Source: Heterobasidion occidentale (taxonomy: Eukaryota > Basidiomycota > Agaricomycetes > Russulales > Bondarzewiaceae). From it: a stretch of DNA of 64,000 bases. The translations under genes and the position numbers were made by a program. Below the pieces are notes generated by a model that was given only the letters and a program-made list of their open reading frames with translations, made no database searches and was not told the origin of the DNA. Location: assembly GCA_039111635.1 (NCBI GenBank), contig JBCAQO010000001.1:2852001-2916000 (forward strand), given 5' to 3'. Positions 33,165-45,513 of the stretch are shown here, piece by piece. Position 1 is the first letter of the stretch. Each line of letters starts with the position of its first letter.

Positions 33165-33519
33165 CATATTGTTTGGCTTTGAGACGGGCCATTATATGTC
33201 CTCTATGACACATTGAGCTTACTATGATCCTGTATTCTTATCGGTCTAATAGCTTGACCAAGAAACATTTTTGGTAATGTTCATGAATTTTGGGATCAGG
33301 CCGGGCCTCAAGCTCCTGAGCTCTTACCTAGGCTTGGGCCTCGTCTCTAGTGCGGACGTAAACAGAATCTGTTGTAAGTCACTGCACATATGCTTGCCTC
33401 CCAGCACTGGTGAGTTATAAAACTCAAACTAATTACATAAGCTCTAATGAACATTAAGGTTAGGGTCCACTGTCAATGTGCTGCCCGTGACTTTGCACCA
33501 GTTGCATTCTCCTTCCACC
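33165..33519. other. Intergenic region with a GC-rich patch
   Basis: 355 bp. Around 33,297-33,350 a patch rich in gggcc and cctagg resembles bases near 21,550 inside the TIR element (both contain cctaggct next to gcctcaag or ctcaagcc). Too short to call a repeat copy. Confidence 0.3.
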
Positions 33520-34633
33520 ATGTCTATCAATATGGCATCAGAACATCCACAAAATCATATGAACACGAGCCAACCACCGTCACGACCCTCAACAAGTCAT
33601 CAGCAGCCAATCTACGCAACTGGGCACAAGCGTCCTCTTGGCTATTTTGAAGAGGCTAGGTGAGTATTTCTCATGATCTTAGGGGCAATGCATTGATATC
33701 GTGCAAAGCTACTTCACAGCACCTTCAAATGACAACAACTCGTGGTACTATCCATCTCGAAGCCTTGATACGGAAGAGGAAGACGCGTCGACGAGCGCGA
33801 CATTAGGCAATTGGGGGCGTAAGATGATGAAGGATGCGAGATGGGCACGTAAAGGAAAGCTTTCTGCATGGGGACCTGGGATAGAGGACTGGGAGGTGTG
33901 TTACGACTCATATACATCGTCAACGATGGGGTTGACTGGGTGAACAAAGGCAGAGGACCGTGCTCGAAAGCGTCTCAAACTCCTGTTGCCGTCCGAACGT
34001 TCCCCTCCACCGCCAACCCTTCCCCATCTCCGCTCACCTACTCCACCACTCACAGCACCTTATCCCACGCCTAACCCACAACATCTCAATTACTCATCAT
34101 TCGTCATGAACGTCGCCGTCACGCAGTCTTTCCGCTCTCACCTACTCGAGGATCTAGAGCGCGCAACGAATGGCCTCATCGAGGGTGAGGCGAAGATGAA
34201 GCGTGCATTCGGGCGGCTATGGAAAGTTCTTAGCGAGGACCCAGATCGGCCAAAAAACGGTACCACTGTCGTGCCAAAGCGTGAGGACGAGGACGAGGAT
34301 GCAGAGGCGGAGAATAGGAATGCGGGGAGGGTCGCGCGCGCTCCAGATCTCACCCCGCCTGCCCATAAGCTTTTCATTATGAATTATCCCAACGGCCCGC
34401 CTGTGTACGAGCCGTCTCATTTCGCGATTCCACAAACGCAGTTGGATACTCTGACGAAGTCACTCGCGACGCTGCGGGAGTTGCAGGACGATGGAAGGGA
34501 ATACGTCGAACGATTAGAGGAGATAAGAGAGGGACTGGGCGATGTTCGTGCGCAGCGAGATGCGGTTTGGAAGATGGTGCGGACGAACGCAGTGAGAGAG
34601 TTGCAGAATATGGCGACCGAGTCTACCATGTGA
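33520..34633 (+). CDS. Conserved unknown protein with C-terminal coiled coil
   Basis: Three exons, about 320 residues. The N-terminus is disordered (MSINMASEHPQNHMNTS) and leads to HKRPLGYFEEA. Intron 1 joins EEA to SYFTAPSNDNNSWYYPSRS. A basic block follows, GNWGRKMMKDARWARKGKLS then AWGPGIEDWE, and intron 2 joins it to AEDRARKRLKLLLPSE, a likely nuclear localisation signal. The C-terminal third is helical with heptads (LDTLTKSLATLRELQDDGRE, YVERLEEIREGLGDVRAQRD). The RKMMKDARWARKGKL block is faintly like the N-terminal motif of Rxt2, a subunit of the Rpd3L deacetylase complex, but the match is too weak to name it. Probably nuclear; function unknown. Confidence 0.65.
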
Positions 34634-34898
34634 AGCAAACCGCCACGAGTCTTCCGAGGGTGTTCCGAAGACATGTACGATACTGTAATCGCCATCTTTT
34701 GCGCCGGTATATCCATCGAAGTACTCGCGCTTGTGGGTACCATTGTGGTCATAGGGGTGGGACAGCTACTTCCGCCTTGCCTGATACGGCAGCGTCATGC
34801 CGATACGCGCCACCATCAGCTTTATATCCTCCAAGCCCCTTTCTCTTCTCTAATTTTTTCCACATCTCGTTGTCTTGCACTCCTCCTCTGCTGCACCC

Positions 34899-37800
34899 AT
34901 GACCTTCCCTGACGTGTCTGTACTGACCCTTGACGATCTGAGACCCAGTGGTGTCTCTCAACCACTTCAAGACGATGTCGATCACACGACGGATCGCTAC
35001 CTCCTGAAGATCAAGTCCTATGCAAAGGCATTGCCGTACTCCATCGAGTCGAACTCGGAAATGCTGGAAATGCTCGATTTTATATGTATGCGCATTGTCC
35101 AGTGCGTTGAGGCCAAAGATTACGACCCCGGTTTCTTGCAGTGGGATAGCATGCTCACATAGTTTGTCTTTTGGCACCCCTCTGTTCCTAAGCGTAGACT
35201 GACTTTGCTGGTGAACTTTCTAGCTGGTCCTACCTCAAATATCCTATCCCCAAGGAGAAGAGGATAATGCTCGTTCTGCTTTACTTCAACCTCTCCACGA
35301 CGCCGGGAATGCCCCTGCACGTCGTCGCCACCTGCTCAGACGCTTTGGACGTCCTCACGAGATCTAAGAGGAAACTGTCCATTGAGGACTTCAGGCTGCC
35401 GTGGCGCCCCCTGTTTGATATTCTAGTGCACGATCTGTTCCTGACCCGACGCCAGTTTGAAGTCAGGTGCGTCCACGCTCGCTTGTGGGCTCATGGAAGA
35501 ATGAATTGTCAATTTTGCATGTGTCTGTAGTCAAACATCCTATTACGCTGGCTTCATCGCTGCCACTGTTCGGAGGTTCTTTCATCCTGCTGCCATCGAT
35601 GAGATGCTCGCAATTTTTGTGCCGATGATCAACGGAACCGATTTGAATGTACGTTTGTGGCATTGAACCTTGAGCACATCCGTCTCTCACAATGACTCCC
35701 TACAGAGTCTCTTAGTGTCTCAGTATCATATGCTGACCTTCCTTCCCCAAAGCCATCCCCAGTCCTACCTCCCCATGCTTTTCCGGCTATGGGAATCTGT
35801 CAACTCATACATGTACGATGAGCGGATGCTTCAGTTTTTAGCACGTATCACAGAGATACACTTGGACACTTCCATCAGTGATCCGGCCAAGATAAAAGAG
35901 ATACCGGACGATGCCCTGTCGGAAGGCGAAGCCCGCCCTAATTGGCCTAAAGATGACATCAAGCGTGGAGGTCTGTGGACGGGTCTCATCAAGGATGTCG
36001 GGATTTTTACCGAATATGATTGGCATTTCATCATGTGCAAGTGCCTTGCCTCGATGGGTACGTCTTGACCTAACAACACTGATTCAAAATGCGGTTTGAC
36101 ATTTCGTCTCTCAGAAATACCTTTGGCGGACTCTGGTTCTCTCACTACAGGTCCATCCGCGGATAACCAGGCAGGATTCGAGATCGGCCGTCTTCCAAAG
36201 CCCACTTGGAGAATCGGTGAGTTGAAGTGATGTCTCATATAGTCAAAAACTAATACCAGATGTAGTCTCACTGGCGCGGATCATCGTATATTCAATGTCC
36301 CCTGATGGCCTTCCACATGCTCCCTCAAATGCTCCGACTCCCTTTATGACACCACTAGCTTCGGGCATGAATACGCCCGGAATAGGCACCCCCCGCTCCA
36401 TGATGAACGGTAACGTCGGCGATTACTTATCTGTGCATCTAGGTAAGGTGCCGCTTCCAAGCTACAAAACCTACGTTGGAGGATCAAAAGCCCTGGATTC
36501 TCTTGTAAAGCTGATCGCCTCCACGGAGAGCTTCTTTCATCCATCAAACTCCGGAGCCTGGACTGCTGATGTATGTCTCGTTCACCTCCTATTTATAAAA
36601 TCGTTTGTCATATCGTTTCTGCGGTGTGGTGTGAGAACTCGTTGAACATGATGTGAACGCTGATTCGACGGTCTTCGACATGCAGCTCAGTGCATTCATC
36701 AAATACGTGGCATATGAGTTTAACAAACGTAACACGCCCTACAAATTTGCCGGTCTCTCCACAGTGCTCACGCAGTTACTTATTATTAGGATGGCACGAG
36801 GAGCAGAAGCCTGAATGCAAGACGCCAGTGGTGTGTCGCGAACTTTCGATATCATGCCTTGTTCAAGGCTCAACCATATTCCACAGCATCGCCGGCTGAC
36901 GGGAGAGATGAAACGCGAACTTGTGAAGTGCTTCAGGACCGTGGCACTACTCGCAATGTTCTCCGAAGATTCTATGACGGTCACTAACATCTCGAGCTGC
37001 CTGAAGTGGATGAGTCTCATGGAGCCGGATCTCATCCTTTATCCCATTCTAGAGAGAGCAGTTCCGTCACTAGAAGCTCTTGTTGAGGTACATGCAATTT
37101 GTTTGATGCAAAGTAATTGCAATTGTGCTCACGGCTGATTGCTTTGGGACTAACAGACTCAGCGCACCATAGCAGTAATCAAGGCATTGGGTGCAGTGGC
37201 ACCTGCTCTAGTATCTCGAGAGGTTCACTATCCTGGAGCGAAGCATTTAATACCCATTCTTCAACTCTTGCTTCCTGGGATTGACCTCGTGAGTCCTGCG
37301 TCAACTTCCGGAAGTGGCGTCAATTATTCATCGCATTTTCAGAACGATCCTTCCAAGACAGTATGCTCAAGTTATTTCCTTTTCTTCTGCATGCTGACAG
37401 TGTTCACAGCTATGCACCACAACATTCCTCATCGAGATCTCTCAGTATGTTAAATTTGGCGATCTTACATCTGTAGGAAATACAATGTCCGCCGATGTGG
37501 ATTCGAGAATGCCAACCTCATCAGAAGTGTTTCACGGTATCAACGGCATTCCGACGATCTCTGCAGAACGCCTAACAGGTGGTCAGATGAACGGCAGTTC
37601 TGCTTTGACCAAGGAAGAAGAGGACGCAGTACTCAGAGAGACCACAGGAGAGTTTCCTGACTGGGTCGCCAGCTTCATCCGGCGTGTGATTGTCCTGTTC
37701 GACAATCTGCCAGAGGAGGCGGGCGGCGAAACGGAAAGTTTGTATTCATCTGCGATATGCCCATTCTCCTCTTCTGATATACCTTGCAGCTCAACTAGTT

Positions 37801-40800
37801 GACGCCGTGACCAACGCCTGCAGCCAAATATGCATTCACCTTTCGGACCACCTCTTCGATCTTGTACTCAACATGATCTTCGACTATGCGAGCACGAACG
37901 TGCGACCAAATGCGGTGCGCGCCGTACATCAGCTTGTGGAATGTGTTGCGAATGCGAACCCTGCCAAAGCGCTAGCCAAGTTCTTGCCGTTTTGCGTCAA
38001 GAATCTCTACATTGAACTCGATAACGGCGCTAGCTCTGTAAGGACCACGTCTACGTTCTCTACACCTTTGCCATCTGATGCAACCTTTCACTGGAGTAAG
38101 TGGTACTTGTCTCCTAAGGGTTTATCCTGATATACTATTGTAGACTTGGCAATTCTCCGCGGTACAATGTTCAAGTGGGTCGTATGCTTATTTTCCGTAC
38201 GAACTTAAATCTCATAAGACTTTTTAGTGACGGGAAGGCGGTATGTTGTCGACCAGTGTTACGTGCAAATTGGTCACGCTTACTGTCCTAATCAGGTCCT
38301 CAAATACAAGGACGAGTTATTGCCTTTGTTGCGTCGTCTGCGAGACAAGACATTTGCCAAGCGCGGGTTCTCTTGGAGCGGGAAACTACTCTCCAGCCTT
38401 CTCCTGACATTAACGCACACCTATCCACTTGAAGATAAATTCGTGAACCCCAAAGAGTGGAACAGCAACGGTGCGTGCCTTCACATGATGAATAATTACG
38501 GATCCCACATATCTTCCCTCTAGAATTCCGATACAATCATCATCTCCATTGGGGAAAGCTGTACAAGGCGGAAGACGTCACAGTTCGTGGATCTTGACTT
38601 GTCTCTGCTTCATCTCATTGAAAGGCCTGCTCAGATTACATGGCATGTGCCCGACGACGCGGAGATAGGTTTCGCACTTGATATTTTCAAGGAGATAATT
38701 GAACCCACGCTCACGAAGTTGGAAGGTTTCCTTGATCCCGGCAAGTTTCTCAAATATCTGTACGCTCAGCAGCTTCTAATAACTTTTCTCGACAGGGGTC
38801 GTGCGTGACAGTGTATGGCGTAATGATTTCTGTCGGTGAGCGTTATTGATGTCTTTCGCGATGTATAGGCATTACATTGAAGGGGCGTTGTAGCTGTCTA
38901 AGTTTCGTTCGAAACGCTTTTTCAGGCACTCCTACTTTGGTCAAGGAGGCTATCTCGAAAGAAGATGCCCAACATGCCCTAGCCACAACAGATCTCTTGT
39001 GAGACCTTTGTCATCTAGCCTTTGGATATACAGCTTGCTCATATTCACAGGAACGAGATACCGGAGATGATCGCGTCAATTGAGCCTCTCAACGCCGGAT
39101 TTGCACTTTCTGATCCAGAGGATCCTCGACTGCAGTATTACCGAAATCTACGCATACGATTTGGCAAATTCATGCACGCCGCATCAGTCTCTCTGCGTCA
39201 ACAAGGGGCGGAAAACACGGTCGATGCTGTTTATCTTCTTGTCAGTAGTCCGATGCATCTCTTTTTTTTTTACTGAGCCATCATATAGATTCAATCTATA
39301 CGTACCTACATGCTCGATTATGGAGATAGCAAAGACAGGTTGAGTCAATATCAACCACTGTCCTCGATACTCAACTTATCTAGTTTTAGCTATTACATGC
39401 AGCTAGATCGATACGGGTCTGAACTAAACTACGCTAGGCAATACGCGGGGCAGAAGGCCTGGCCGAGAGCGGTCTTCGTGCGCAGGGCACGGTTGGTTCT
39501 CACTTTCAACGCGATATTTTACTATCTGATATGATCAATCTGGTAGGCTTTACCACGCAGCTCGTCTTAGATGGAATTCGATCGAAAGGCGACGTGGTCC
39601 TGTGGAAGATGACCTTATTGACGATGTTGCTGAGTGGTCTATGTGGCAATATGCGACTGGTGTGTCTTTTTCCCCTCGCAAATCATACCTACTGATTACT
39701 GTATACAGTCAGACAGTATGTAAAACCACGTTTGGGTACAGAAATCTATTTTAATTTTATGCGACAGATCTAGCCAATCGCTATTAGAGGCACTGTGCGG
39801 AGTAAGTAAAGTCTATATTATTTTCCGTGTATGGTACTTATGATAATCCCAGACCTACGATGGTATACGTCGTCGGTGCCTGCCACGCATCTACGAGTCA
39901 ATGGAGCCTGGAACAGATGATGATCGAATGAAAGGAGCTCTCTGGACACTTAACATGAACGCTTTTGGTGATTTTCTTGGTCGACATTGATGATGGGCGT
40001 GACTGACTCAGGATTTCTCTGCAGTCAAATACGCTATAGCAGGTCAGTGATCAGACTATTTTGGTGAAGACCGAATGCTAAAGAATACAACAGAGCCTAC
40101 CCTGGCTGCCGATCTTGCCCAAAAGATTTTCGGATGTCAATCCAATGAGAAGGTCTGTTGATTTCGCACAATTTATCATACTGTCACTGACGTTCCTTAT
40201 CGCAAGTCGTCAATACAAGATTGTGTCTCGGCCGTTTGTGAAAACGGTACGTCTCTATCTATCCCCTATAACAATTTGTATAATCGTCTTCGAAGCCATC
40301 AACAGTTTTGTGGAGCCTTGTTACCTTGTATTCGACATTGATCATCCTCCACTGAAGCGACAAGTAGAAGCTTTCAAATCCGTATTACTTCGTAGGAAAG
40401 ATCAAGATCTCGTCGTTTCTAAGTGCAAAGAAGAGCGCATACGACGAATTCATCTGCACAACAAAGGCGTCAGGCAGACAGTGCGTTTCATATCACTTTC
40501 GAATCAACGCCGATTCTAATGAGAATGCAGACGTCTGTCATTCTGGATGTCGCTCGATCACCATCCACGCATTGGCGATATGCCATCTTCGCTGTGCGAT
40601 GTCTACGGACACTCATTCGACGAGACGCCCCGATGTCTGGTTCTCACTTGCGCTATTTTCTAGACAAGACTCATGATGATCACCCTTCACTGGTGCGTAG
40701 ATGCGTAGATATCGTTCTTTTCAACTGTGATACTAAGTAACATCTGTATTATAGCGCTACGTAAGTTTATCTGATGATTTTTGTGATGTGTATTCATTAT

Positions 40801-43688
40801 GGACAATAGTATGCTCAACGTGCAGTGATGAAAAGTCTACGGTATATCAAACTTCGAACTTTTGCTCGTGGACCAACGGATCTCGTGTTCGAGAAGAACA
40901 ACAATCTGCTGAAACGGAAAGTCTCAGTAGTTAACCCAACCCACGAGTTCACCGCCGAATTTCTGGAAGCGTTCAAGCAGCCTTTTGATTTGGACCTGAA
41001 CCCGGAAGCGTAAGAGTTTTTCTCGCCGTAAAGACAAAAACTTATCATCTTTTAGAATGTTTGTGGAGAAGGTGGATTCCGGGTGGGCTGCATGGGGTTC
41101 GACACTGTCTGGGTACTCTGCACCGCATATATCCAATCCCATCTTAAAGCCGTGGGATGCAGAGAGCGAGGATGCCATTGCCGCTGTTCGAGAAGTTGCG
41201 AAGGATGCAACCTATTGGAAAGACCTTTCGACCCATTTCACCGCAGAGACACACGCAGAATCGGTCACATCTGATAATATTTCCTCCGTCAAGTCAATAG
41301 GTCAGTGGCCCTCAGTTCGGGATCGTAGCATGTTTGTTCATATTCTCGTAGTTCAAACTCTTGAAGATGAATCGTTTGAATCCCTGCAGACACTGATAGA
41401 GGAGCTCATCTCGAACACCGACCAGAATAAACAGCGGGGAGCAGCAGAGCTTCTTGCCGGACTGCTCAATGGTATGGGACATTTTGCGCCGTCTCAGCCG
41501 GAGGGCTTATTTCTCCATAGGTGCCAAGCACTGGCCATTGATCAGTCAAAGACGACTTTGGCACTGGGCGATGCCATTCATCAAAAACACAATGAGCACC
41601 AAGATCAAGACGGACACCTTGCCTATCTGGACTTCATTTTTGGAGGTTCGTTTCATCTGATTGAGAGTGCTGCCTGTCTTATGCTCATTTTTCGCATCAT
41701 AGTACATGTTCTATCATAGGGATCCCCGCCGATACCAAGCCCTTGTCGACTACATTGTCGAAGAGTTTCACCTAACAGACTATAATGGCGAGTCGTCACT
41801 AAACGCCGTGAAATCGCTGTCTTTCTACCGGGCGTTCTATGAGGAGGAGAGTTGGAAGTTCTCTGCGTGGGCGGATGAGGCCATTGATCGTGTTTGGCCC
41901 GAAATTTCCAGCGAACATGATGAGGTTGGTAAATGCCACTGCAAGTCTGGGACTACTCATTCTCATTTGGCATATAGGTCCGCGCCTATGTCAGTGAACT
42001 GATAGGGTTTGTAGACAAGGTCAAGGTGCGTGCTTTCTTGGGATTCTCGCACGATTTATTTCATATCTTCTTTTTTGCGTGCAGTGGCAACCCAAAAACT
42101 CCAACCCAAGCGCCGAAGCCTTCGTCCGTGAATGCCGGACGACATCAATAGATCTGGATATCATGGGTATACGGGCCTCGTACCATCGAGAACGTATCGC
42201 CGAGCTTGTGAAACGCTTCCCTCAGTGGCGAGAAGAGCGCTTGCCGGGTGCCCGTGCATTTCAGTCTACTTATGACAAGTGAGCCTTTGGACGTTCATCT
42301 ACAGCTTCGTGCATGACTAAACAATTTCTTATCTGCAGGGTCGGGTTGACAATCTGTCGATGGCTATTTCAGACAGTACATGACATAAATGCTGTCTCTG
42401 TTTTCGATTACATTCTTCCGCTCGTGGTACGTGACTATCGGAACCACGACCTATTGATTGCAGACTCTTGTTTACACTGTTTTCTTCTTTAGCCTGAGCT
42501 CACACGCTTTACGGAAGGTATGCCGTTCTATTCACCCACAATAATCATCGACACTAACGGTGAATCTACTAGTCAATGACAATGAGGAGCTTGTGTCACG
42601 CGCTCGATTATTGCTCGTACGGATGTGCGGTGTGACACCGCCACGACCGCTCATTGATCCTATTCTCGATGCCATTTTCAATGCCATTCAGAATTCACCG
42701 GTATGGTTGTCTAGCTCCTGTTTTTCGGACAGCTGCTGACCTTGAGGGCACTCAGTCATGGAAAGTTCGCTTGCAAGCGCTGCCTTTGGTTCAAGGTTAG
42801 CACCCTTCCGAAGACTTCGTCGTGAAGTTCGATTAATCATTGTACGATAGTGTTTTATTTCCGACAGGTGCCATTGATTAGTGATAAAAAGATCACGGAG
42901 ATTCTGGAGGTGCGTCGCGGAATTTTCCATGACGTCTCATTTATGTCGCTGATCACGCTTGGCTGCGCAGGTTCTCTGCAAATGTCTCGACGATGAAGTT
43001 GTTGAGGTCAGAGAGATGGCAGCAACGTGAGTATGATGTGTCCAGCAATGGGCATGCCGATGGTTGGCTAATGAATCTGGTCCACAGAACACTGTCTGGT
43101 GTCCTCCGTCTCTCTCCCCGACGGAGTCTCTTAAAGCTCAAGGTGAGTCAACGCATTCCAATGTCCCTCTACTGCGTTTGACACATCGTCTGCCTCGCGC
43201 TTGTGTCCCACAGGAACGGTTTGTTCGCCTTTTGAAGCGCTCCGATCTTCCCAGCAGGCAGTCTCCCGTTTACAACGTGGCCGTGCGCCAGCGCCACGCG
43301 GCAATCCTGGGTATTTGCGCGCTTGTCGATAGCTACCCTTACACGGTAGAGCGGTGGATGCCCGAGTTGCTGACGAGCGTGCTTGCCGAGCACACATACG
43401 ACCCTGTAAGTCGCTCAAGCGATGTCAGTGCCGACAAATTCGCTGACGCCCACGGTCTTTGCAATCAATATAACAGATCCCGATCTCGACGACGGTCCGC
43501 AAGTGCGCGAGCAATTTCAAGAAGACGCATCAGGACACCTGGCACGAGGACTCGAAGCGGTTCACGGAGGACCAGTTGACCGCGCTGTCGACATTACTGA
43601 CGGGCTCGTCTTATTGTGCGCATCTCCGTATCCTTCTATGTAGAAACAAGCTGATCAACACTTTATTTTTATGCTGGCAGACGCTTGA
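34899..43688 (+). CDS. BLM10: Proteasome activator Blm10/PA200 (PSME4)
   Basis: Giant HEAT-repeat cap of the 20S proteasome (nucleus and cytoplasm), which opens the gate for ATP-independent degradation. The gene has more than 30 short introns and codes for about 1,900 residues. Start MTFPDVSVLTLDDLRPSGVS; recognisable blocks include WSYLKYPIPKEKRIMLVLLY, IKRGGLWTGLIKDVGIFTEY, GGSKALDSLVKLIASTESFF, FHPSNSGAWTADLSAFIKYV, EFRYNHHLHWGKLYKAEDIT, MQLDRYGSELNYARQYAGQK, and near the end HQDTWHEDSKRFTEDQLTAL. Apparent stops near 38,590 vanish when an intron ending cctgctcag is removed (KAED/ITWHVPDD). The last intron (43616-43680) joins SY plus T to AC GCT TGA, giving the C-terminal SYYA, the HbYX-type motif (YYA) by which Blm10 docks in the 20S alpha ring. 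Gene complete and intact. Confidence 0.94.
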
Positions 43689-44248
43689 TAGGGGCACGAT
43701 GAGAATGGTGACCGGAGCCGGGCGCGGACTTTTTCAAGGGGCTGCCAGGGCGACGTGTATGAACAAAAAGCTATTTAGGACTCGCATGCGCAGTATCTAA
43801 GTAATATGTAAGAACTTTAATATCCTTCTCACCTTGTCTTTCTCGCCCTGTCGTGGTCTTTCCCCCCTTTTTTGACACGCCTACATATATTCAGTGCACA
43901 ATGCTCAAGTCCCAGATTTTAATGCGTGGATGATGTGTTGTTGGACGTAACACCGCTACCTGGACCATAATATCCCGGAATGAGAATAAATGAGAGAACT
44001 GAAGTCTGTATGCGCGGTATATAGCATTTCCTGGTCTCGGTCACGCAGTGCGATAGAAAGAAGTCCCGAGCAGGGGCAGACCCGCTGCTGTTAAAACACG
44101 AAGCAGAATAGCGGAGGAAAACAAAGGAAGGATGCTATAAGTAGTAGTGAATGAAAATACGGGGCGATGACCAGGGCAACAGGCACGATGTATGTATGTA
44201 TATGCGGTGATTAAGAGGGAGAAGAGGCTGCGGTCGGGGCGAGAGAAT
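43689..44248. other. Convergent 3' intergenic region
   Basis: 560 bp between the BLM10 stop and the stop of the leftward HIT-domain gene. No coding signal. Confidence 0.4.
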
Positions 44249-45354
44249 CTATACCGAGAGATGGGGTATCGGAGACGACGGACCACGGAGGGCGCTCGCG
44301 GAGGTGGGGCTGAGGGCAGAGGAGGTGGGGCTGAGGGCCGCAGACGAGGACGATGGGCGCAGGGTCGAGGTCGATAGCGAGGCGAGACGGGAGCTGGAGG
44401 GCGAAGCGAGGCCCTCTTCGATGTCGGGTGCGGCGAGAGAGGGCTCCGTCGTCTCCATGCCGTTCGCGAGGCCTGCGCGGGAACCGGCGCCGGGGACTCT
44501 GTCGATGGGCGCGTTCAAGCGGTTCTCGTAGCCCGACTTGACGCGGTTGTTTGATGTCGACTCGCTGTTTCGTACGTAAACGCGTGCAAAGAGGTATGCA
44601 GGAGAAAGGTTTCACGGGTCAGCGGCACGCGAGTGTACGGGGCAGGGAGGGGGAGGGGGAGGGAGAGGGGGAGGGGGAGGGGGAGGGAGATGGAACGAAC
44701 CGTATCTCGGCGATGAGATCTTCGACCGCATACCATGCGATGCCGCTGAATGCCAAGCCGCGCCACCAGCCCATGAGGTCGCCGGGCCCGATGTACGCGT
44801 GAGCGTGGAGATGGTCGGTGACGGGAATTTTGGAGTCGCGGAAGGGCGGGGTGATGAAGCCGATGTGGAAGTTGGAGTTTGGGGTCTGGAAGGGGACTGT
44901 CGCGAGGGGAGAGGGCTGGAGGAGGGGAGAGGAGGGGGAGAGGAGGGAATTGAGGACGCGGATGCCGATGTCGCGGAGGGAGGCGAGGAGGGGGAGGTCG
45001 CTGGACGACTGCGTGGGCGCGGGGCTTGCTCAGGGCTGTATGGAGTTGGGGGAAAAGAGGAGGGACGTACGAGGGTGTAGAGAGAGGGGACGTGAAGGCT
45101 GCGGGGAGATGAGGAAGGCGGGGGAGAGGAGCGGAGAGGAGGACGCACTTGAATGCAATGACGACGTGGCCCTTGCTCGACACAGGATTCACCTTTTCAC
45201 GGTAGGCAGTGAAGTTCTCGTCCCGCCACAGGATCTCAGGCTGATTCGCCCGCTCGCGAAACGACGTCGGCGACACGGGCGAGTCCACCTCGGATCGCTG
45301 AGCGGTAGAGACAATGCCGCACATTGGGCATCCTGGCTTTGGTGTGAAACTCAT
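44249..45354 (-). CDS. Histidine triad (HIT) domain protein with disordered C-terminal tail
   Basis: HIT-superfamily nucleotide-binding or hydrolase protein. The start MSFTPKPGCPMCGIVSTAQ carries a CPMC pair as in HINT-like proteins. The core runs ILWRDENFTAYREKVNPVSS, KGHVVIAFNLHVPSLYTL (intron between F and N), then IGFITPPFRDSKIPVTDHLH followed by AHAYIGPGDLMGWWRG. The HLHAHA sequence is the intact catalytic triad. FSGIAWYAVEDLIAEIR precedes an intron that contains a long (CCCTCC)n tract; after it comes ESTSNNRVKSGYENRLNAP and a Ser/Pro-rich tail ending SSPIPHLSV at 44249. The tail (about 85 residues) is absent from minimal HINT proteins. Substrate unknown; AMP-lysine or aprataxin-like activity are options. 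Head to head with TRAX. Confidence 0.85.
44645..44690 (+). repeat. G-rich (GGGGGA)n tract, G-quadruplex candidate, intronic
   Basis: Eight or so runs of three to five G separated by single A bases lie on the plus strand, within the last intron of the leftward HIT gene (C-rich in its transcript). It is interrupted by gagag variants. Confidence 0.85.
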
Positions 45355-45513
45355 CGTAGGCAGATGCTGTCTTCGTCGTCTTCGTCGTCGTCGCCGTCGT
45401 GGGGAGGATGGATTCCAGGCGTCTGAGACTGTGCTTGAGCGCGGCCAGTAGAGCGGCGCTGCCGACGGCAATCGGCCCCCACTCTCATCACGTGCCTCTC
45501 TTCCGATCCCGCC
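45355..45513. promoter_or_regulatory. Divergent promoter, HIT protein / TRAX
   Basis: 159 bp between start codons of the leftward HIT gene and the rightward TRAX gene. Contains repeated cgtcgtcttcgtcg-like bases close to the HIT start. Confidence 0.5.

Noticed and set aside
38580..38640. Apparent internal stops in BLM10, suggesting a pseudogene
   Set aside because: Removing an intron from gtcacag to cctgctcag joins KAED to ITWHVPDD in frame, so the gene is intact.
43616..43800. A 60-residue extension of Blm10 after SYCA
   Set aside because: It is read-through into the last intron and 3' region; splicing gives the conserved SYYA end.
44640..45148. Leftward Pro/Ser-rich frames with (LP)n and (SP)n runs, taken first as a proline-rich protein
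   Set aside because: These are shifted readings of the HIT gene and its C-rich intron; the correct splice gives HLHAHAYIGPGDLMGWW.
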